A stretch of 33,665 nt of DNA from Nocardioides sp. Its GTDB lineage: Bacteria > Actinomycetota > Actinomycetes > Propionibacteriales > Nocardioidaceae. The translations under genes were made by a program, and so were the position numbers. The notes under the pieces were generated by a model. That model saw only the letters and a program-made list of their open reading frames with translations, was not told the origin of the DNA and made no database searches. Positions 1-7,547 of this stretch are shown here, piece after piece. The number at the start of each line of letters is the position of its first letter. Positions within the stretch are counted from its first letter, which is position 1. Where the stretch lies: positions 1 to 33,665 of the forward strand of contig NZ_JACIXG010000054.1 in assembly GCF_014360585.1 (NCBI RefSeq). Direction: 5' to 3'.

Positions 1-100
1 TCGAGACCAACACAGTCCCATCGAGCGCGACAGGGGACTGTGTTGGTCTCGACACGCCGTCGTTCGTCCCTCTCGACGGCGGCTCGACCAGCAGCCGGCG
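1..100. repeat. REP-like palindromic element at the 3' end of the GntR gene
   Basis: A 19-base arm, TCGAGACCAACACAGTCCC at 1-19, is repeated as its exact reverse complement at 34-52. A second stem follows: GCCGTCG at 56-62 pairs with CGACGGC at 74-80. The right half reads GTGTTGGTCTCGACACG and continues to a GGCTCGACCAG motif near 80-91, the same layout as the element at 4013-4111. It lies just downstream of the minus-strand regulator, so it could also act as its terminator. The left boundary may lie outside the window. Confidence 0.7.
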
Positions 101-104
101 GGGG

Positions 105-881
105 TCACTGCAGCTTGAGGTCCAGCCCGTAGACGATCCGGTCGGCGACGCCGACGGAGTCGGTGACGCAGACGACCCGGTCGTCGGCGAGGAACCGGCG
201 CCGGTCGGAGAGGACCGGGGTGCCGTCGGGGATCTGCAGGTCGAAGGTCTCCTGTGGCGTCGGCATGCGTGACTCGATGTCCATCGCGACCGTGGTGACC
301 TTGACCCCGACCGTGGCCAGCAGGTCCTTGATCGGCGGCTGCGGCCAGTCGTCGCTCGGGGTGGCCAGCGGGGTGTCGACGACCAGCGGGTAGGGGATGT
401 AGGCCGTGGTCCGGTACTCGGCTGTGTCACCGCTGATGTAGAACGTGAAGGTGGTGGTGAGCAGCTCGCTGCGCGGGTCGAGGTCGAAGGCCTCCCCGAG
501 CTTCTCGCCGGCCGCGATCACCTCGTAGGAGTGCTCGACCGAGATGCCGTCGTCCGGACCGCGCGGCGGCTGGTGGTAGGCCGCGTCCGGCTTCGCCGGG
601 TGGCTCGGGTCCGTGATCAGCATGCTCATCAGGTCGTAGCGGGTCTTGGTGGCGTCGCGTACGAAGACTCCGCGGCCCTGCTCGCTGGTGATGAGGCCCT
701 CGTTGCGGAGCACCGCCAGGCCTCGCCGGATCGTGGCGCGGTCGTAGGGGAAGGTGTCCATCAGCTCGGGCTCGGTCGGTAGACGCTCGCCCGGCAGGTA
801 GGTGCCGTCGTCGATCTGGGCCCGCAGATAGTCGGCCACGTGGAGGTATTTCGGCAGGCCGCGCGGACGGGGGTTGCTCAT
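105..881 (-). CDS. GntR-family transcriptional regulator with UTRA ligand domain
   Basis: The product is 258 residues, normal for the HutC/UTRA branch of GntR regulators. The N-terminal ~70 residues form the winged helix: KYLHVADYLRAQIDDGTYLPG, then ERLPTEPELM, DRATIRRGLAVLRNEGLI and GRGVFV, the classic GntR pattern. The C-terminal part (about 90-250) fits a UTRA effector domain, with RRRFLADDRVVCVTDSV-type strands near the end. The ATG at 881 is chosen over in-frame starts upstream because it begins right before the conserved HTH and a TAACGT hexamer lies 8 bases upstream with no Shine-Dalgarno, as expected of a leaderless mRNA. The ligand and targets cannot be read from the sequence. It is monocistronic and ends at a palindromic repeat. 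Confidence 0.9.
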   Translation of the reverse strand: MSNPRPRGLPKYLHVADYLRAQIDDGTYLPGERLPTEPELMDTFPYDRATIRRGLAVLRNEGLITSEQGRGVFVRDATKTRYDLMSMLITDPSHPAKPDAAYHQPPRGPDDGISVEHSYEVIAAGEKLGEAFDLDPRSELLTTTFTFYISGDTAEYRTTAYIPYPLVVDTPLATPSDDWPQPPIKDLLATVGVKVTTVAMDIESRMPTPQETFDLQIPDGTPVLSDRRRFLADDRVVCVTDSVGVADRIVYGLDLKLQ

Positions 882-889
882 AGGAGAAC

Positions 890-895
890 ACGTTA
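890..895 (-). promoter_or_regulatory. -10 hexamer of a leaderless promoter for the GntR regulator
   Basis: TAACGT (TANNNT) on the minus strand lies 8 bases before the ATG at 881. There is no Shine-Dalgarno sequence, so transcription probably starts at or next to the start codon. Confidence 0.5.
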
Positions 896-1072
896 CTGAG
901 CCGTACAGATCCCGAATAGCCGCATAGCCCCAGCCTTTCAGCCTTGACCCATTGCAACGAGTGGACTTATGGTCGAACAAGCCTCGGGGCGTTGGGCGCC
1001 TGGCCCCCGCTGGAGACCGGCGTCTCGAGGCACTCAACGACGAGAGCCATCGACATTCCTTGGGGGGAATTC

Positions 1073-1654
1073 GTGTTCGTAGACGACAGACTCAGCCCGA
1101 GAACCAGCGGGAGGCAGCCGATCCTGGCCAAAGACCCGCTGGTCTACCGGACCGACCGGGGCAGCTTCTGGCACCTTCGCTCGACCAAGAGGAGCAACGG
1201 GTACGTCCTGACCATGTGCGGCCGCAGGCTGGGCACCTGGCACGTGCTGCCGCCGCGGCGGCTCAGCCGGGTAGCACCCGACCAGGTCTGCGTCGGGTGC
1301 CTGCGTAAGACACCGATAGGGGTGGTGGAACGACCCGATGGGTCAGGCAACCTCGAGAAGACTCAGGTCGGTGAGCCACTCGACCGGCGCGACGTCATCG
1401 GTGTAGACCGTCCCGCCCCGCAGCGCCGGCTCGATCCGGGCGGCAGAGTCGGTGAGGGCACCGGCCAGGTCGGCGGGCTGCGACTCCGCGGTGGCGGTCA
1501 GGCTGGCGACCGGGTCGGCCTGCGGGTCGACGGTCGCGATCAGGTGGGTGTTGGTGGGGCCGGAGTCAGACCGCCACACCGCCTCACCAAACGAGGTACG
1601 CAGGGTTGCCGTGAGGACCTTCTCCAACGCTGTCGAGCCCTCCGGGTGGGCTGA
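1073..1654 (+). CDS. Small CxxC-containing hypothetical protein; 3' part doubtful
   Basis: A GTG at 1073 preceded by a GGGGGG run (1062-1067) opens a frame starting FVDDRLSPRTSGRQPILAKD. The first ~85 residues look protein-like, with LVYRTDRGSFWHLRSTKRS, MCGRRLGTWHVLPPRR and a later CVGC, a possible zinc-binding pair built from MCGRR and CVGCL. After about position 1330 the frame runs without a stop for 310 bases antisense to the convergent methyltransferase gene and the composition becomes shadow-like. The real protein may once have ended near 1330, or it may carry a spurious tail. I do not recognise a named family. Coding potential of the first part is moderately supported; the annotated end is only the next stop in frame. 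Confidence 0.4.
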   Translation: MFVDDRLSPRTSGRQPILAKDPLVYRTDRGSFWHLRSTKRSNGYVLTMCGRRLGTWHVLPPRRLSRVAPDQVCVGCLRKTPIGVVERPDGSGNLEKTQVGEPLDRRDVIGVDRPAPQRRLDPGGRVGEGTGQVGGLRLRGGGQAGDRVGLRVDGRDQVGVGGAGVRPPHRLTKRGTQGCREDLLQRCRALRVG

Positions 1655-2866
1655 GTTCACGACCAGCACCCCGCCCGGGTTCAGGTGGGACTTCGCCAGC
1701 GCGAAGAACTCCTTCGTGGTCAGGTAGAACGGGATGTAGGGCTGGTGGTAGGCGTCGACCATGATCGCGTCGTACTTCCGGGTCTGCTTCTGCAGCCACG
1801 GGCGGGCGTCGGCGGTGTGGAGGTGGAGGTTCGGCTGGTCCTCGAGGTCGAAGAGTTCCTGGCCGACCTCGGTGACGTCCTCGTCGATCTCGACGGCGTC
1901 CACCCGGGTCTCGGGGGCGAAGTGGCCGAACTGGCGCGCGGTCGTCCCGGCGGCCGAGCCCAGGATCGCCACCGACTTCGGGGCCTCCGCGCCGGCGTAC
2001 GAGAGCGAGAGCATCTCGTCCCAGTAGGCGCCGGTGAGCCACTCGCCCTCCTTGTAGACGGAGTGCACCGCGTGGCCCTCGTTGAGCTCGAGGTAGCGGC
2101 TGCCGTCGTCGTACTCGACCACTCGGGCGTACTGGTACTCCGTCTCCTTCTCCCAGATCACCTCACCGCCGTTGCTGGTCACGGTCTTGACCGACCCGGT
2201 CGGCAGCGCGGTGAGGCCGAGGATCACGATCGGTACGAGCACGGCGGGCAGCGCGGACTTGGCCGAGTCCTTGCGGGCCAGGTGCGGGATCGTGGCAAGC
2301 GCGATCAGGAAGGCGAAGATCAAGAACGTACGCTGCGTCCCGACCACGGGGATGAGGAACAGCGAGGCGGCGAAGGTGCCGACCAGCGAGCCGATCGTCG
2401 AGATCGCGTAGAGCCGGCCGGCTGCGTGGCCGGAGTCCTCGACGGATTCGACGCTCAGCCGGACGGCGTACGGGCTGACCATGCCGAGCAGGAACAGCGG
2501 GAAGGCGAGCAGGACTCCCACCCCGACCAGCGAGCCGGCGAATGTAGCGACGCTGAGCTGCTCGACCGCCCTGACCGCCAGCGGCAGGAACGGCTTGGCG
2601 ACGAATGGCACGGCAGCCAGCAGGAGAGCGGCGAACAGCACGATCCTGGCGAGGCTGGCGGAGTTCGGGTTCCGGTCGGCGAGCCGGCCGCCGACGGAGT
2701 AGCCGATCGCGAGAGCGACCAGCACCGTCGCGATCGTGTTGGCCCATACGATCGTCGAGTCGCCGAACCAGGGAGCGAGGAGGCGTGCCGCGGCCATCTC
2801 GGATCCCAGGGTGCCGACACCGACGGTGAAGACGAGAAGCTCAAGCGCACGCGCACGCAGTTTCAT
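1343..2866 (-). CDS. Fused multi-TM / spermidine-synthase-like methyltransferase-fold protein
   Basis: The product is 507 residues with two parts. Residues 1-215 carry a series of hydrophobic segments (LELLVFTVGVGTLGSEMAA, IATVLVALAIGYSVGG, ALLLAAVPFV, LLAFPLFLLGMVSPYAVRL and others), typical of the membrane half of fused-MFS/spermidine synthase proteins. The C-terminal half is a Rossmann fold: glycine-rich loop AILGSAAGTTAR near 300, acidic strand end VDAVEIDED near 325, DARPWLQ near 352 and IMVDAYHQPYIPFYL near 370-382. The loop differs from the GGGDGG of true spermidine synthases, so polyamine synthesis is not certain. The ATG at 2866 is chosen because TAGGTT lies 7 bases upstream and the first TM begins directly after it. 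Substrate unknown; probably in the cytoplasmic membrane. Confidence 0.8.
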   Translation of the reverse strand: MKLRARALELLVFTVGVGTLGSEMAAARLLAPWFGDSTIVWANTIATVLVALAIGYSVGGRLADRNPNSASLARIVLFAALLLAAVPFVAKPFLPLAVRAVEQLSVATFAGSLVGVGVLLAFPLFLLGMVSPYAVRLSVESVEDSGHAAGRLYAISTIGSLVGTFAASLFLIPVVGTQRTFLIFAFLIALATIPHLARKDSAKSALPAVLVPIVILGLTALPTGSVKTVTSNGGEVIWEKETEYQYARVVEYDDGSRYLELNEGHAVHSVYKEGEWLTGAYWDEMLSLSYAGAEAPKSVAILGSAAGTTARQFGHFAPETRVDAVEIDEDVTEVGQELFDLEDQPNLHLHTADARPWLQKQTRKYDAIMVDAYHQPYIPFYLTTKEFFALAKSHLNPGGVLVVNSAHPEGSTALEKVLTATLRTSFGEAVWRSDSGPTNTHLIATVDPQADPVASLTATAESQPADLAGALTDSAARIEPALRGGTVYTDDVAPVEWLTDLSLLEVA

Positions 2867-2873
2867 GGAGGTG

Positions 2874-2879
2874 AACCTA
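2874..2879 (-). promoter_or_regulatory. -10 hexamer of a leaderless promoter (spermidine-synthase-like gene)
   Basis: TAGGTT on the minus strand is 7 bases before the ATG at 2866. The bases between contain CCTCC, which is not a Shine-Dalgarno, so the mRNA is probably leaderless. Confidence 0.5.
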
Positions 2880-2952
2880 TCTGTGGGCGCAAATAGGGCT
2901 TGAGATTCCCCCACGGGCAGAGTCCATTCTGGGTAGCCAATCTGCTTTCACC

Positions 2953-2983
2953 GGTGACCATCACCGGGGAGGATGGTGACCAT
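2953..2983 (+). promoter_or_regulatory. Repeated GGTGACCAT motif before the MerR-PP2C gene (candidate operator)
   Basis: GGTGACCAT occurs at 2953-2961 and again at 2975-2983, embedded in TCACC/GGTGA complements. Such closely spaced repeats in front of a MerR-type gene could be its own operator, but there is no direct evidence and the second copy overlaps the start codon. Confidence 0.3.
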
Positions 2984-4001
2984 GAGTGAGCGTCAGCGAG
3001 CGACCATGAGCGGCCTGGAGGGGCTGGTGAACATCGGCGACTTCGCCCGGGCGACCGGGCTGACACCGAAGGCGCTGAGGTTGTACGACGACCTCGGTCT
3101 GCTGCTGCCTGCAGAGGTGGATGCGTCGTCGGGTTATCGTCGCTACGCCCCTGACCAGGTCGAACGCGCCCGTCTGGTGGCGTCGTTGCGGCTGGTCGGG
3201 ATGCCGCTGGCCCGGGTCCGCGAGGTTCTCGACATGCCCGCTGCTCGTGCGGCGGCCGAGGTCGAGACCTACTGGCGCCAGGTCGAGGCCGACACCGCCA
3301 CGCGCCGCACCATGGTCTCCGCCCTCGTCCACGGATTGAGGAACGAGGCACGACCGATGACCACGACCACCGACAGGCTGCGCGCAGAGTTCGGCGTCAG
3401 CCACGAGCAGGGTGGCCGCGCCACCCAGCAGGACGCCGTCCTGCTCACCCCGGAGCTGATCGCCGTCGCCGACGGTTTCGGAGCACGTGACGACCTCGCC
3501 GGGGCGGCCCTGACCGCGTACGCCGCCGGGGGCCTGGCCAACGCCATCACCGAGGTCGCCCGCGACGTCTCGAAGGCTGGCACCACCCTGACCGCTGTCG
3601 ACCTGCACGGCTCGACCGCGCGGATCACCCACATCGGCGACGCCAGGGTCTTCCTGGTGCGAGACGGAGAGGTACGCCAGGCTACGCATGACCACACGGT
3701 GGTCGCTGCCATGGTCGAGGCGGGCCAGCTCACCGCCGAAGAGGCACGCTCGCACGAGCACCGGTCTGTGCTCAACCGCGCGCTCGTCCCCGGCGTCGTC
3801 GCAGACGAGATCATTCTCGATCTGATGCCCGGCGACCGGCTGGTGCTGACCACCGACGGCGTCCACTCCTGGGTCGATGACCTCGCCGCCCTGATCACCG
3901 CCGAGGCCGGTCCGCAGGAGGTCGCCGATGCGGTCGCGGCTGCGGTCGCGGCCGCCGGGGAGCCGGACAACCACACCATCGTGGTCGCCGATCTGGCCTG
4001 A
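2982..4001 (+). CDS. MerR-type HTH regulator fused to a PP2C-family protein phosphatase
   Basis: The product is 339 residues. Residues ~17-85 are a MerR-type winged helix (NIGDFARATGLTPKALRLYDD, SGYRRYAPDQVERARLVASL, LARVREVLDM). A short helical linker (VSALVHGLRNEARPM) leads to a PP2C domain (~125-339) with the family motifs in order: QGGRATQQDAVLL, IAVADGFGA, THIGDARVFLVRDGEVRQAT, DRLVLTTDGVHSW and PDNHTIVVADL. The metal-binding aspartates (QDA, ADG, TDG, PDN) are all present, so the phosphatase is probably active with Mn/Mg. GGGGAGG (2967-2972) sits 9 bases before the ATG at 2982; the ATG at 2973 is too close to it, and 3006 is a further possible start. The fusion suggests a regulator whose DNA binding is coupled to dephosphorylation of a Ser/Thr phosphoprotein; that role is inferred. 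Confidence 0.85.
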   Translation: MSERQRATMSGLEGLVNIGDFARATGLTPKALRLYDDLGLLLPAEVDASSGYRRYAPDQVERARLVASLRLVGMPLARVREVLDMPAARAAAEVETYWRQVEADTATRRTMVSALVHGLRNEARPMTTTTDRLRAEFGVSHEQGGRATQQDAVLLTPELIAVADGFGARDDLAGAALTAYAAGGLANAITEVARDVSKAGTTLTAVDLHGSTARITHIGDARVFLVRDGEVRQATHDHTVVAAMVEAGQLTAEEARSHEHRSVLNRALVPGVVADEIILDLMPGDRLVLTTDGVHSWVDDLAALITAEAGPQEVADAVAAAVAAAGEPDNHTIVVADLA

Positions 4002-4012
4002 CCATCCCCGGT

Positions 4013-4111
4013 GGTTGAGCCGCCGGAGCCGCTAGGCGGAGGCGTGTCGAAACCAACACAGCTGACGACCGTGTTGGTTTCGACACGCTCGCTAGCGCTC
4101 GCGGCTCAACC
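4013..4111. repeat. REP-like nested palindrome, probable bidirectional terminator
   Basis: GTGTCGAAACCAACAC at 4044-4059 has its exact reverse complement at 4071-4086, and an outer pair GGTTGAGCCGC (4013-4023) matches GCGGCTCAACC (4101-4111). It lies between the convergent ends of the MerR-PP2C gene (stop 4001) and the sulfotransferase-like gene (stop 4092), and supplies the last codons of the latter. Its GTGTTGGTTTCGACACG core is shared with the element at 1-100. Confidence 0.8.
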
Positions 4112-5246
4112 AGCGGGACCACCAGCGCTGTTGGCGCCCGGCTGTGGCCTTGTCCAACTCCGCGGCAGCGGCGGCGAACGAGTCGCGCAAAGAGGGATGG
4201 GCCAGCTCGATCTCGGGGTGCTCGACGAGGATCTGGGCGATCCGGCGGGTGAGGTGCTTGCCGACGGTGGCGATGTGCCGGACGACGGCGTCGACCTCGT
4301 CCTCGGTGAGCTGTTGCGGGTGGTAGGGCTTGGGCGACTTCTCCTGCAACAGCTCACGCATGGGCTCGAGGGAGTCGATGTCGTAGCGCAGCGCCAGCGA
4401 GCGCAGCTCGTCGTCGGCGATCTTGCGGAGCCGTTCGTGGTCGGAGGGTGGGATCAGGGTGTAGGTCATCGGGCCGAGCGGGCAGGACTGGAGGTGGACG
4501 TCGAGGCGCTCCTGCAGCTGGGGCCCGAGCGGGAGGGCGTTGAGGGTGCGCTTGATCTCCAGAGCGTGCAGCGAGTAGGAGAGGTTGACCTTCTGCAGCC
4601 GCAGGTCGCCGAGTCCGGCAGTGTCGATCCCGGCCGTGTCGAGCAGGTCGGTGAGCAGGTTGTCCCCGACGAAGAGCTCGGGCAGGTAGGGCCGCAGGAC
4701 GAGCCGGGAGCGCACCGCCTCGGAGCCGAGCGCGTTGTAGAGGTGCTCGTGACCCAGCCACCCGCCGTAGGCGTCCGGCTCCGCCGCGAAAGGTTCCAGG
4801 TGGCCGATCCGCTTGACCCGTTGGTTGTAGTCGGACTCCAGGAAGGCGAGGGGGTCACGGACGTACAGGACGAATTGAGCCTGCGGCGGCAGCAGCTCGG
4901 CGAGCCCGCGCAGCTCGGGGAGGAAGGCCTCCGAGGAGAGCAGCAGGGTGTGACAGCCGCTTGCCTCGAACTCCTCGAGCGTCTTCGTCACCTCCCGCGA
5001 CGAGGCCACGAAGAGGTGGCCCGAACGCTCCATGAGCGATCCGGCGTTGCCGGCGCTGATGCCGTTCTTGTCGACGGTGTGCGCTGGATAGAAGATGCCG
5101 GCCTTCGTGAGCACTTCCCCATTGGCGTTGAGGAAGGCCTGAACGGCGGAGGTGCCGGTCTTGGGGAGGCCGGCGTGTACGACGATGGACTTCACAGGGA
5201 CCGATCGAGTAGGTGTCAGAGCACCCACCGCGTACGTATCCGGCAT
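4092..5246 (-). CDS. Sulfotransferase-like P-loop protein
   Basis: The product is 384 residues. Near the N-terminus HAGLPKTGTSAVQ (about 24-36) matches the 5'-phosphosulfate-binding loop of PAPS-dependent sulfotransferases, and LYVRDPLAFLESDYNQ (about 125-141) matches the 3'-phosphate-binding RDP...S motif. The rest is soluble and mostly helical. The likely reaction is transfer of sulfate from PAPS to a glycan, lipid or small molecule; the acceptor cannot be deduced. The start is uncertain: ATG 5246 is used, but a GTG at 5195 would begin right at the first beta strand (KSIVVHAG), and neither has a good Shine-Dalgarno. The C-terminal residues (LSRER) are encoded inside the palindromic repeat at 4013-4111, so the original tail may have been replaced by insertion of that element. 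Confidence 0.7.
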   Translation of the reverse strand: MPDTYAVGALTPTRSVPVKSIVVHAGLPKTGTSAVQAFLNANGEVLTKAGIFYPAHTVDKNGISAGNAGSLMERSGHLFVASSREVTKTLEEFEASGCHTLLLSSEAFLPELRGLAELLPPQAQFVLYVRDPLAFLESDYNQRVKRIGHLEPFAAEPDAYGGWLGHEHLYNALGSEAVRSRLVLRPYLPELFVGDNLLTDLLDTAGIDTAGLGDLRLQKVNLSYSLHALEIKRTLNALPLGPQLQERLDVHLQSCPLGPMTYTLIPPSDHERLRKIADDELRSLALRYDIDSLEPMRELLQEKSPKPYHPQQLTEDEVDAVVRHIATVGKHLTRRIAQILVEHPEIELAHPSLRDSFAAAAAELDKATAGRQQRWWSRWLSRER

Positions 5247-5304
5247 CCGTCAAGCCGGATCAAGATGGCGCGGCGGTGTTCCTCACCCTATCGATCCGAC
5301 ACCG

Positions 5305-6669
5305 TCAGGCAAGGTACCCCAGGCTGCGGATGCGGCTGATCTCGTCGCGGAGCTCGTCGTGGCCGGCGTTGTCTGCCGCCCGTCCACCGGCGATGTAGTG
5401 GCTCTCCTGCGCGGCAGCGCCGTCGTAGACGACCGTGAACCGGTGTCCGACACCTGCGTTGATGAGCCCGCCGAGGAGCGCGACCGGGTCGGAGCGGTCC
5501 TCCAGTGAAAGCACCCGGGTGCTCTCCGGGACCCGCGGCGCTGCCGCGCCCGGAGCACCGACCGTGACCACCTGGTCCACGACGTACGCAGCCCCGGCTG
5601 CCGCAGCGATCGCTGCCGCCGCGGTTCCCCCTGCCGCAGCGCCGACGAGCATCACGTGGGCGCCGGCCTCGACCGACTCCTCGATGGTCCGCGATGCCGT
5701 GGTGATGTAGGCGGAGAGGTCACCGGAGACGAGCCGCAGCCGGCGGCTGCCGGTGTAGGGCCCCGGAAGATAGGCGATGTAGCGACCGGGGGCCGTCTGC
5801 TGGACCGCGACCCCGGTCTCGGTCGCCTCGAGGGTGCGGATCAGCTCCTCGATGGTGGCCGGGGTGTCCGCGGTGACGTCACCGGCCGGGTCGTCGTCCT
5901 CGGCGGAGGCCAGGGCCCCACCGACATCACGCAGCGCGTGCCCGGCATCGGCCGCGAACACGTCGATGCCGGCAGCCCGCAGCGCCCCCGCAGCGGCCGC
6001 GGCGGCGTCGTCGCCGCGCGGGAAGTCGGCGGTGAGCAGCGAACGCAGCTCGAGCGACTCGAGCAGTCCGCCACCGGTGGCGATGTGGTCCATCAGCTCG
6101 GGATGACCCTGCGCGAGCTCGCCGAGGTAGGCGGTGACGCCCTCACGGTCGAGCGCATCGGTCTCGATCAGACCGGCGGACAGCAGCGACCCACCGAGCT
6201 CGACCTCGGGTGCGAGGTAGTCGAGGGCGTTGGCCGCGATGGCACCCAACGAGCTGCGGACCGCGGCCTGGAGCTCATCGATCCAGCGGTAGGTCTGCAC
6301 TGTCGCGCGGACCGAGAGCGCGTCGGCGTCGAGCGCCTGACCGAGCCCGAGGAGACCACCCTTCTCGGAGGTCACCAACCGGATCTCCTCCTCGGCCGGC
6401 TCCCAGGTCTTCGGCGAGAGGCCGGCGGATTCGGTGACGTCGTCGTCGGCGAGGATCTCAGCGCCGAGCTCGGCCCACTCGCGCAGCTGTGCGCCGGCGT
6501 CGCCGATGGAGCCGGCCAGGCCGAGGATCTGCTCGTACTTCTCCTCCGGGCCTGCCGGCGGTGCCACCGAGTCGGGGGCGCCACCGGGAAGCGGGCCCAG
6601 ACGGTCGATCGGATCGTTGACCGGGTTGTTGGCCGGGTTGTTGGCTGAGTCGTTGGCTCGGTCGTTCAT
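5305..6669 (-). CDS. T7SS-linked hydrolase-fold protein with the nucleophile lost
   Basis: The product is 454 residues. It has an Asn-rich N-terminal tail (NDSANNPANNPVNDP) made by a 12-base repeat, a helical middle (~38-280), and a C-terminal domain that reads like an alpha/beta-hydrolase of the lipase/esterase type. There the elbow expected to be GxSxG is GAAAG (343-347, Ala at 345), followed by VVTVGAP, RVLSLEDRSDPV (Asp 394) and ESHYIAGG (His 424). The acid and histidine appear kept while the serine is gone, so it is probably not an ordinary esterase. It overlaps the upstream EspG-like gene by ATGA, making it the last gene of a three-gene coupled operon. A secreted or chaperoned T7SS client is the best guess. 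No signal peptide is seen. Confidence 0.65.
   Translation of the reverse strand: MNDRANDSANNPANNPVNDPIDRLGPLPGGAPDSVAPPAGPEEKYEQILGLAGSIGDAGAQLREWAELGAEILADDDVTESAGLSPKTWEPAEEEIRLVTSEKGGLLGLGQALDADALSVRATVQTYRWIDELQAAVRSSLGAIAANALDYLAPEVELGGSLLSAGLIETDALDREGVTAYLGELAQGHPELMDHIATGGGLLESLELRSLLTADFPRGDDAAAAAAGALRAAGIDVFAADAGHALRDVGGALASAEDDDPAGDVTADTPATIEELIRTLEATETGVAVQQTAPGRYIAYLPGPYTGSRRLRLVSGDLSAYITTASRTIEESVEAGAHVMLVGAAAGGTAAAAIAAAAGAAYVVDQVVTVGAPGAAAPRVPESTRVLSLEDRSDPVALLGGLINAGVGHRFTVVYDGAAAQESHYIAGGRAADNAGHDELRDEISRIRSLGYLA
6609..6668. repeat. Five 12-base tandem repeats in the 5' end of the hydrolase-fold gene
   Basis: Units of 12 bases at 6609, 6621, 6633, 6645 and 6657 share the pattern CCGGGTTGTTGG; the second and third are identical. 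They encode the Asn-rich N-terminal tail. Length variation between strains would change the tail in steps of four residues and keep the frame. Confidence 0.75.
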
Positions 6670-7547
6670 CGGACCACCTCCGCGAGGACAGGGGCAAGTT
6701 CTGCGGCGAGCTCGGACGGCTCCACGCTGGTGATCATCAGGGTCAGCTCTCCATCGAGCGAGACCGTACGCATCGAGCGCCAGCCGTCGTTGACCAGCGT
6801 CCAGGAGACGGTGCCGATCAGCGGGTTCTCCGGGTCGGCGGTCGTCGCGACGACGGCGCGCAGGCGGCCGTGGGTCTCGTTGGACAGCGCCTCGAGGGCG
6901 CTCGCGACGACGACGTCGCCCGCGGTCAGCACCGGCACCAGGTCGCCGCGGCCGGTCCGCAGTGCCTCGAAGACGGCGTCAGCGGTCGCGAACGGGACCT
7001 CCAGCTGCTCAGGCACGGCCGAGGTCAGCCGGGCGGTGTCGCCCGGCAGCGTGGCGGTGCGCCCGAGCTCGGTCGCCCAGGCCGCCGAGGGATACCAGGA
7101 GAGCTCGAAGACGAGCCCGTCCACGGTCGCCAGCGAGGCGGCCGCCTCGCCCTTCTGTCGGTGCCAGGCGCGGCCACGAACGCCGTCGACGACGACATCG
7201 AGGTCGATGACCACCTCGGGGGTGGCCAAGAGCCCGAGGGCGCCGGCGATCCCGGAGTCGAGAGTGCCGTCGGGGTCGAGGAGGTCGCGCCGCTGCAGCG
7301 AGGTGCTGCCCTCGCCGAAGCCGGCGACGGCGCGAGCCAGAGCCTCGGCCTCGGCTGCCGAGCGCGTACGCCCCAGCCGGGCGTCGAGCCCTTCGTCGCG
7401 GTGTGTCGCGACCTCGAACGGAAGCGGAGCACCGATGTTCTCGCAGGCGTGGGTGAGCTCGGGAAGGGTCAGGCCGACGCGGCGAGGCACCCCCGCCCAC
7501 GGCTCGGTCGGCGCGCTCGGCGCGGGACCCAGGTCGATCGTGGTCAT
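6666..7547 (-). CDS. EspG-like T7SS secretion-associated chaperone
   Basis: The product is 293 residues, within the usual EspG size range (about 270-300). It opens with a two-strand/helix N-terminus (VGLTLPELTHACENIGAPLPFE) and has a middle VVIDLDVVVDGVRGRAWHRQKG, then VDGLVFELSWYPSAAWATELGR and a C-terminal SWTLVNDGWRSMRTVSLDGELTLMI region, the alternating strand pattern of EspG proteins that bind secretion clients in the cytosol. It overlaps the WXG100-like gene upstream and the hydrolase-fold gene downstream by four bases (ATGA) each, so the three proteins are translated together and likely act together. Assignment rests on layout and remembered family character rather than an alignment, and the client specificity is unknown. 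Confidence 0.6.
   Translation of the reverse strand: MTTIDLGPAPSAPTEPWAGVPRRVGLTLPELTHACENIGAPLPFEVATHRDEGLDARLGRTRSAAEAEALARAVAGFGEGSTSLQRRDLLDPDGTLDSGIAGALGLLATPEVVIDLDVVVDGVRGRAWHRQKGEAAASLATVDGLVFELSWYPSAAWATELGRTATLPGDTARLTSAVPEQLEVPFATADAVFEALRTGRGDLVPVLTAGDVVVASALEALSNETHGRLRAVVATTADPENPLIGTVSWTLVNDGWRSMRTVSLDGELTLMITSVEPSELAAELAPVLAEVVR

Noticed and set aside
1685..2896. A 403-codon plus-strand frame opposite the spermidine-synthase-like gene
   Set aside because: Low-complexity shadow composition (Arg, Glu, Gly, Asp), and the minus-strand gene has clear domains.
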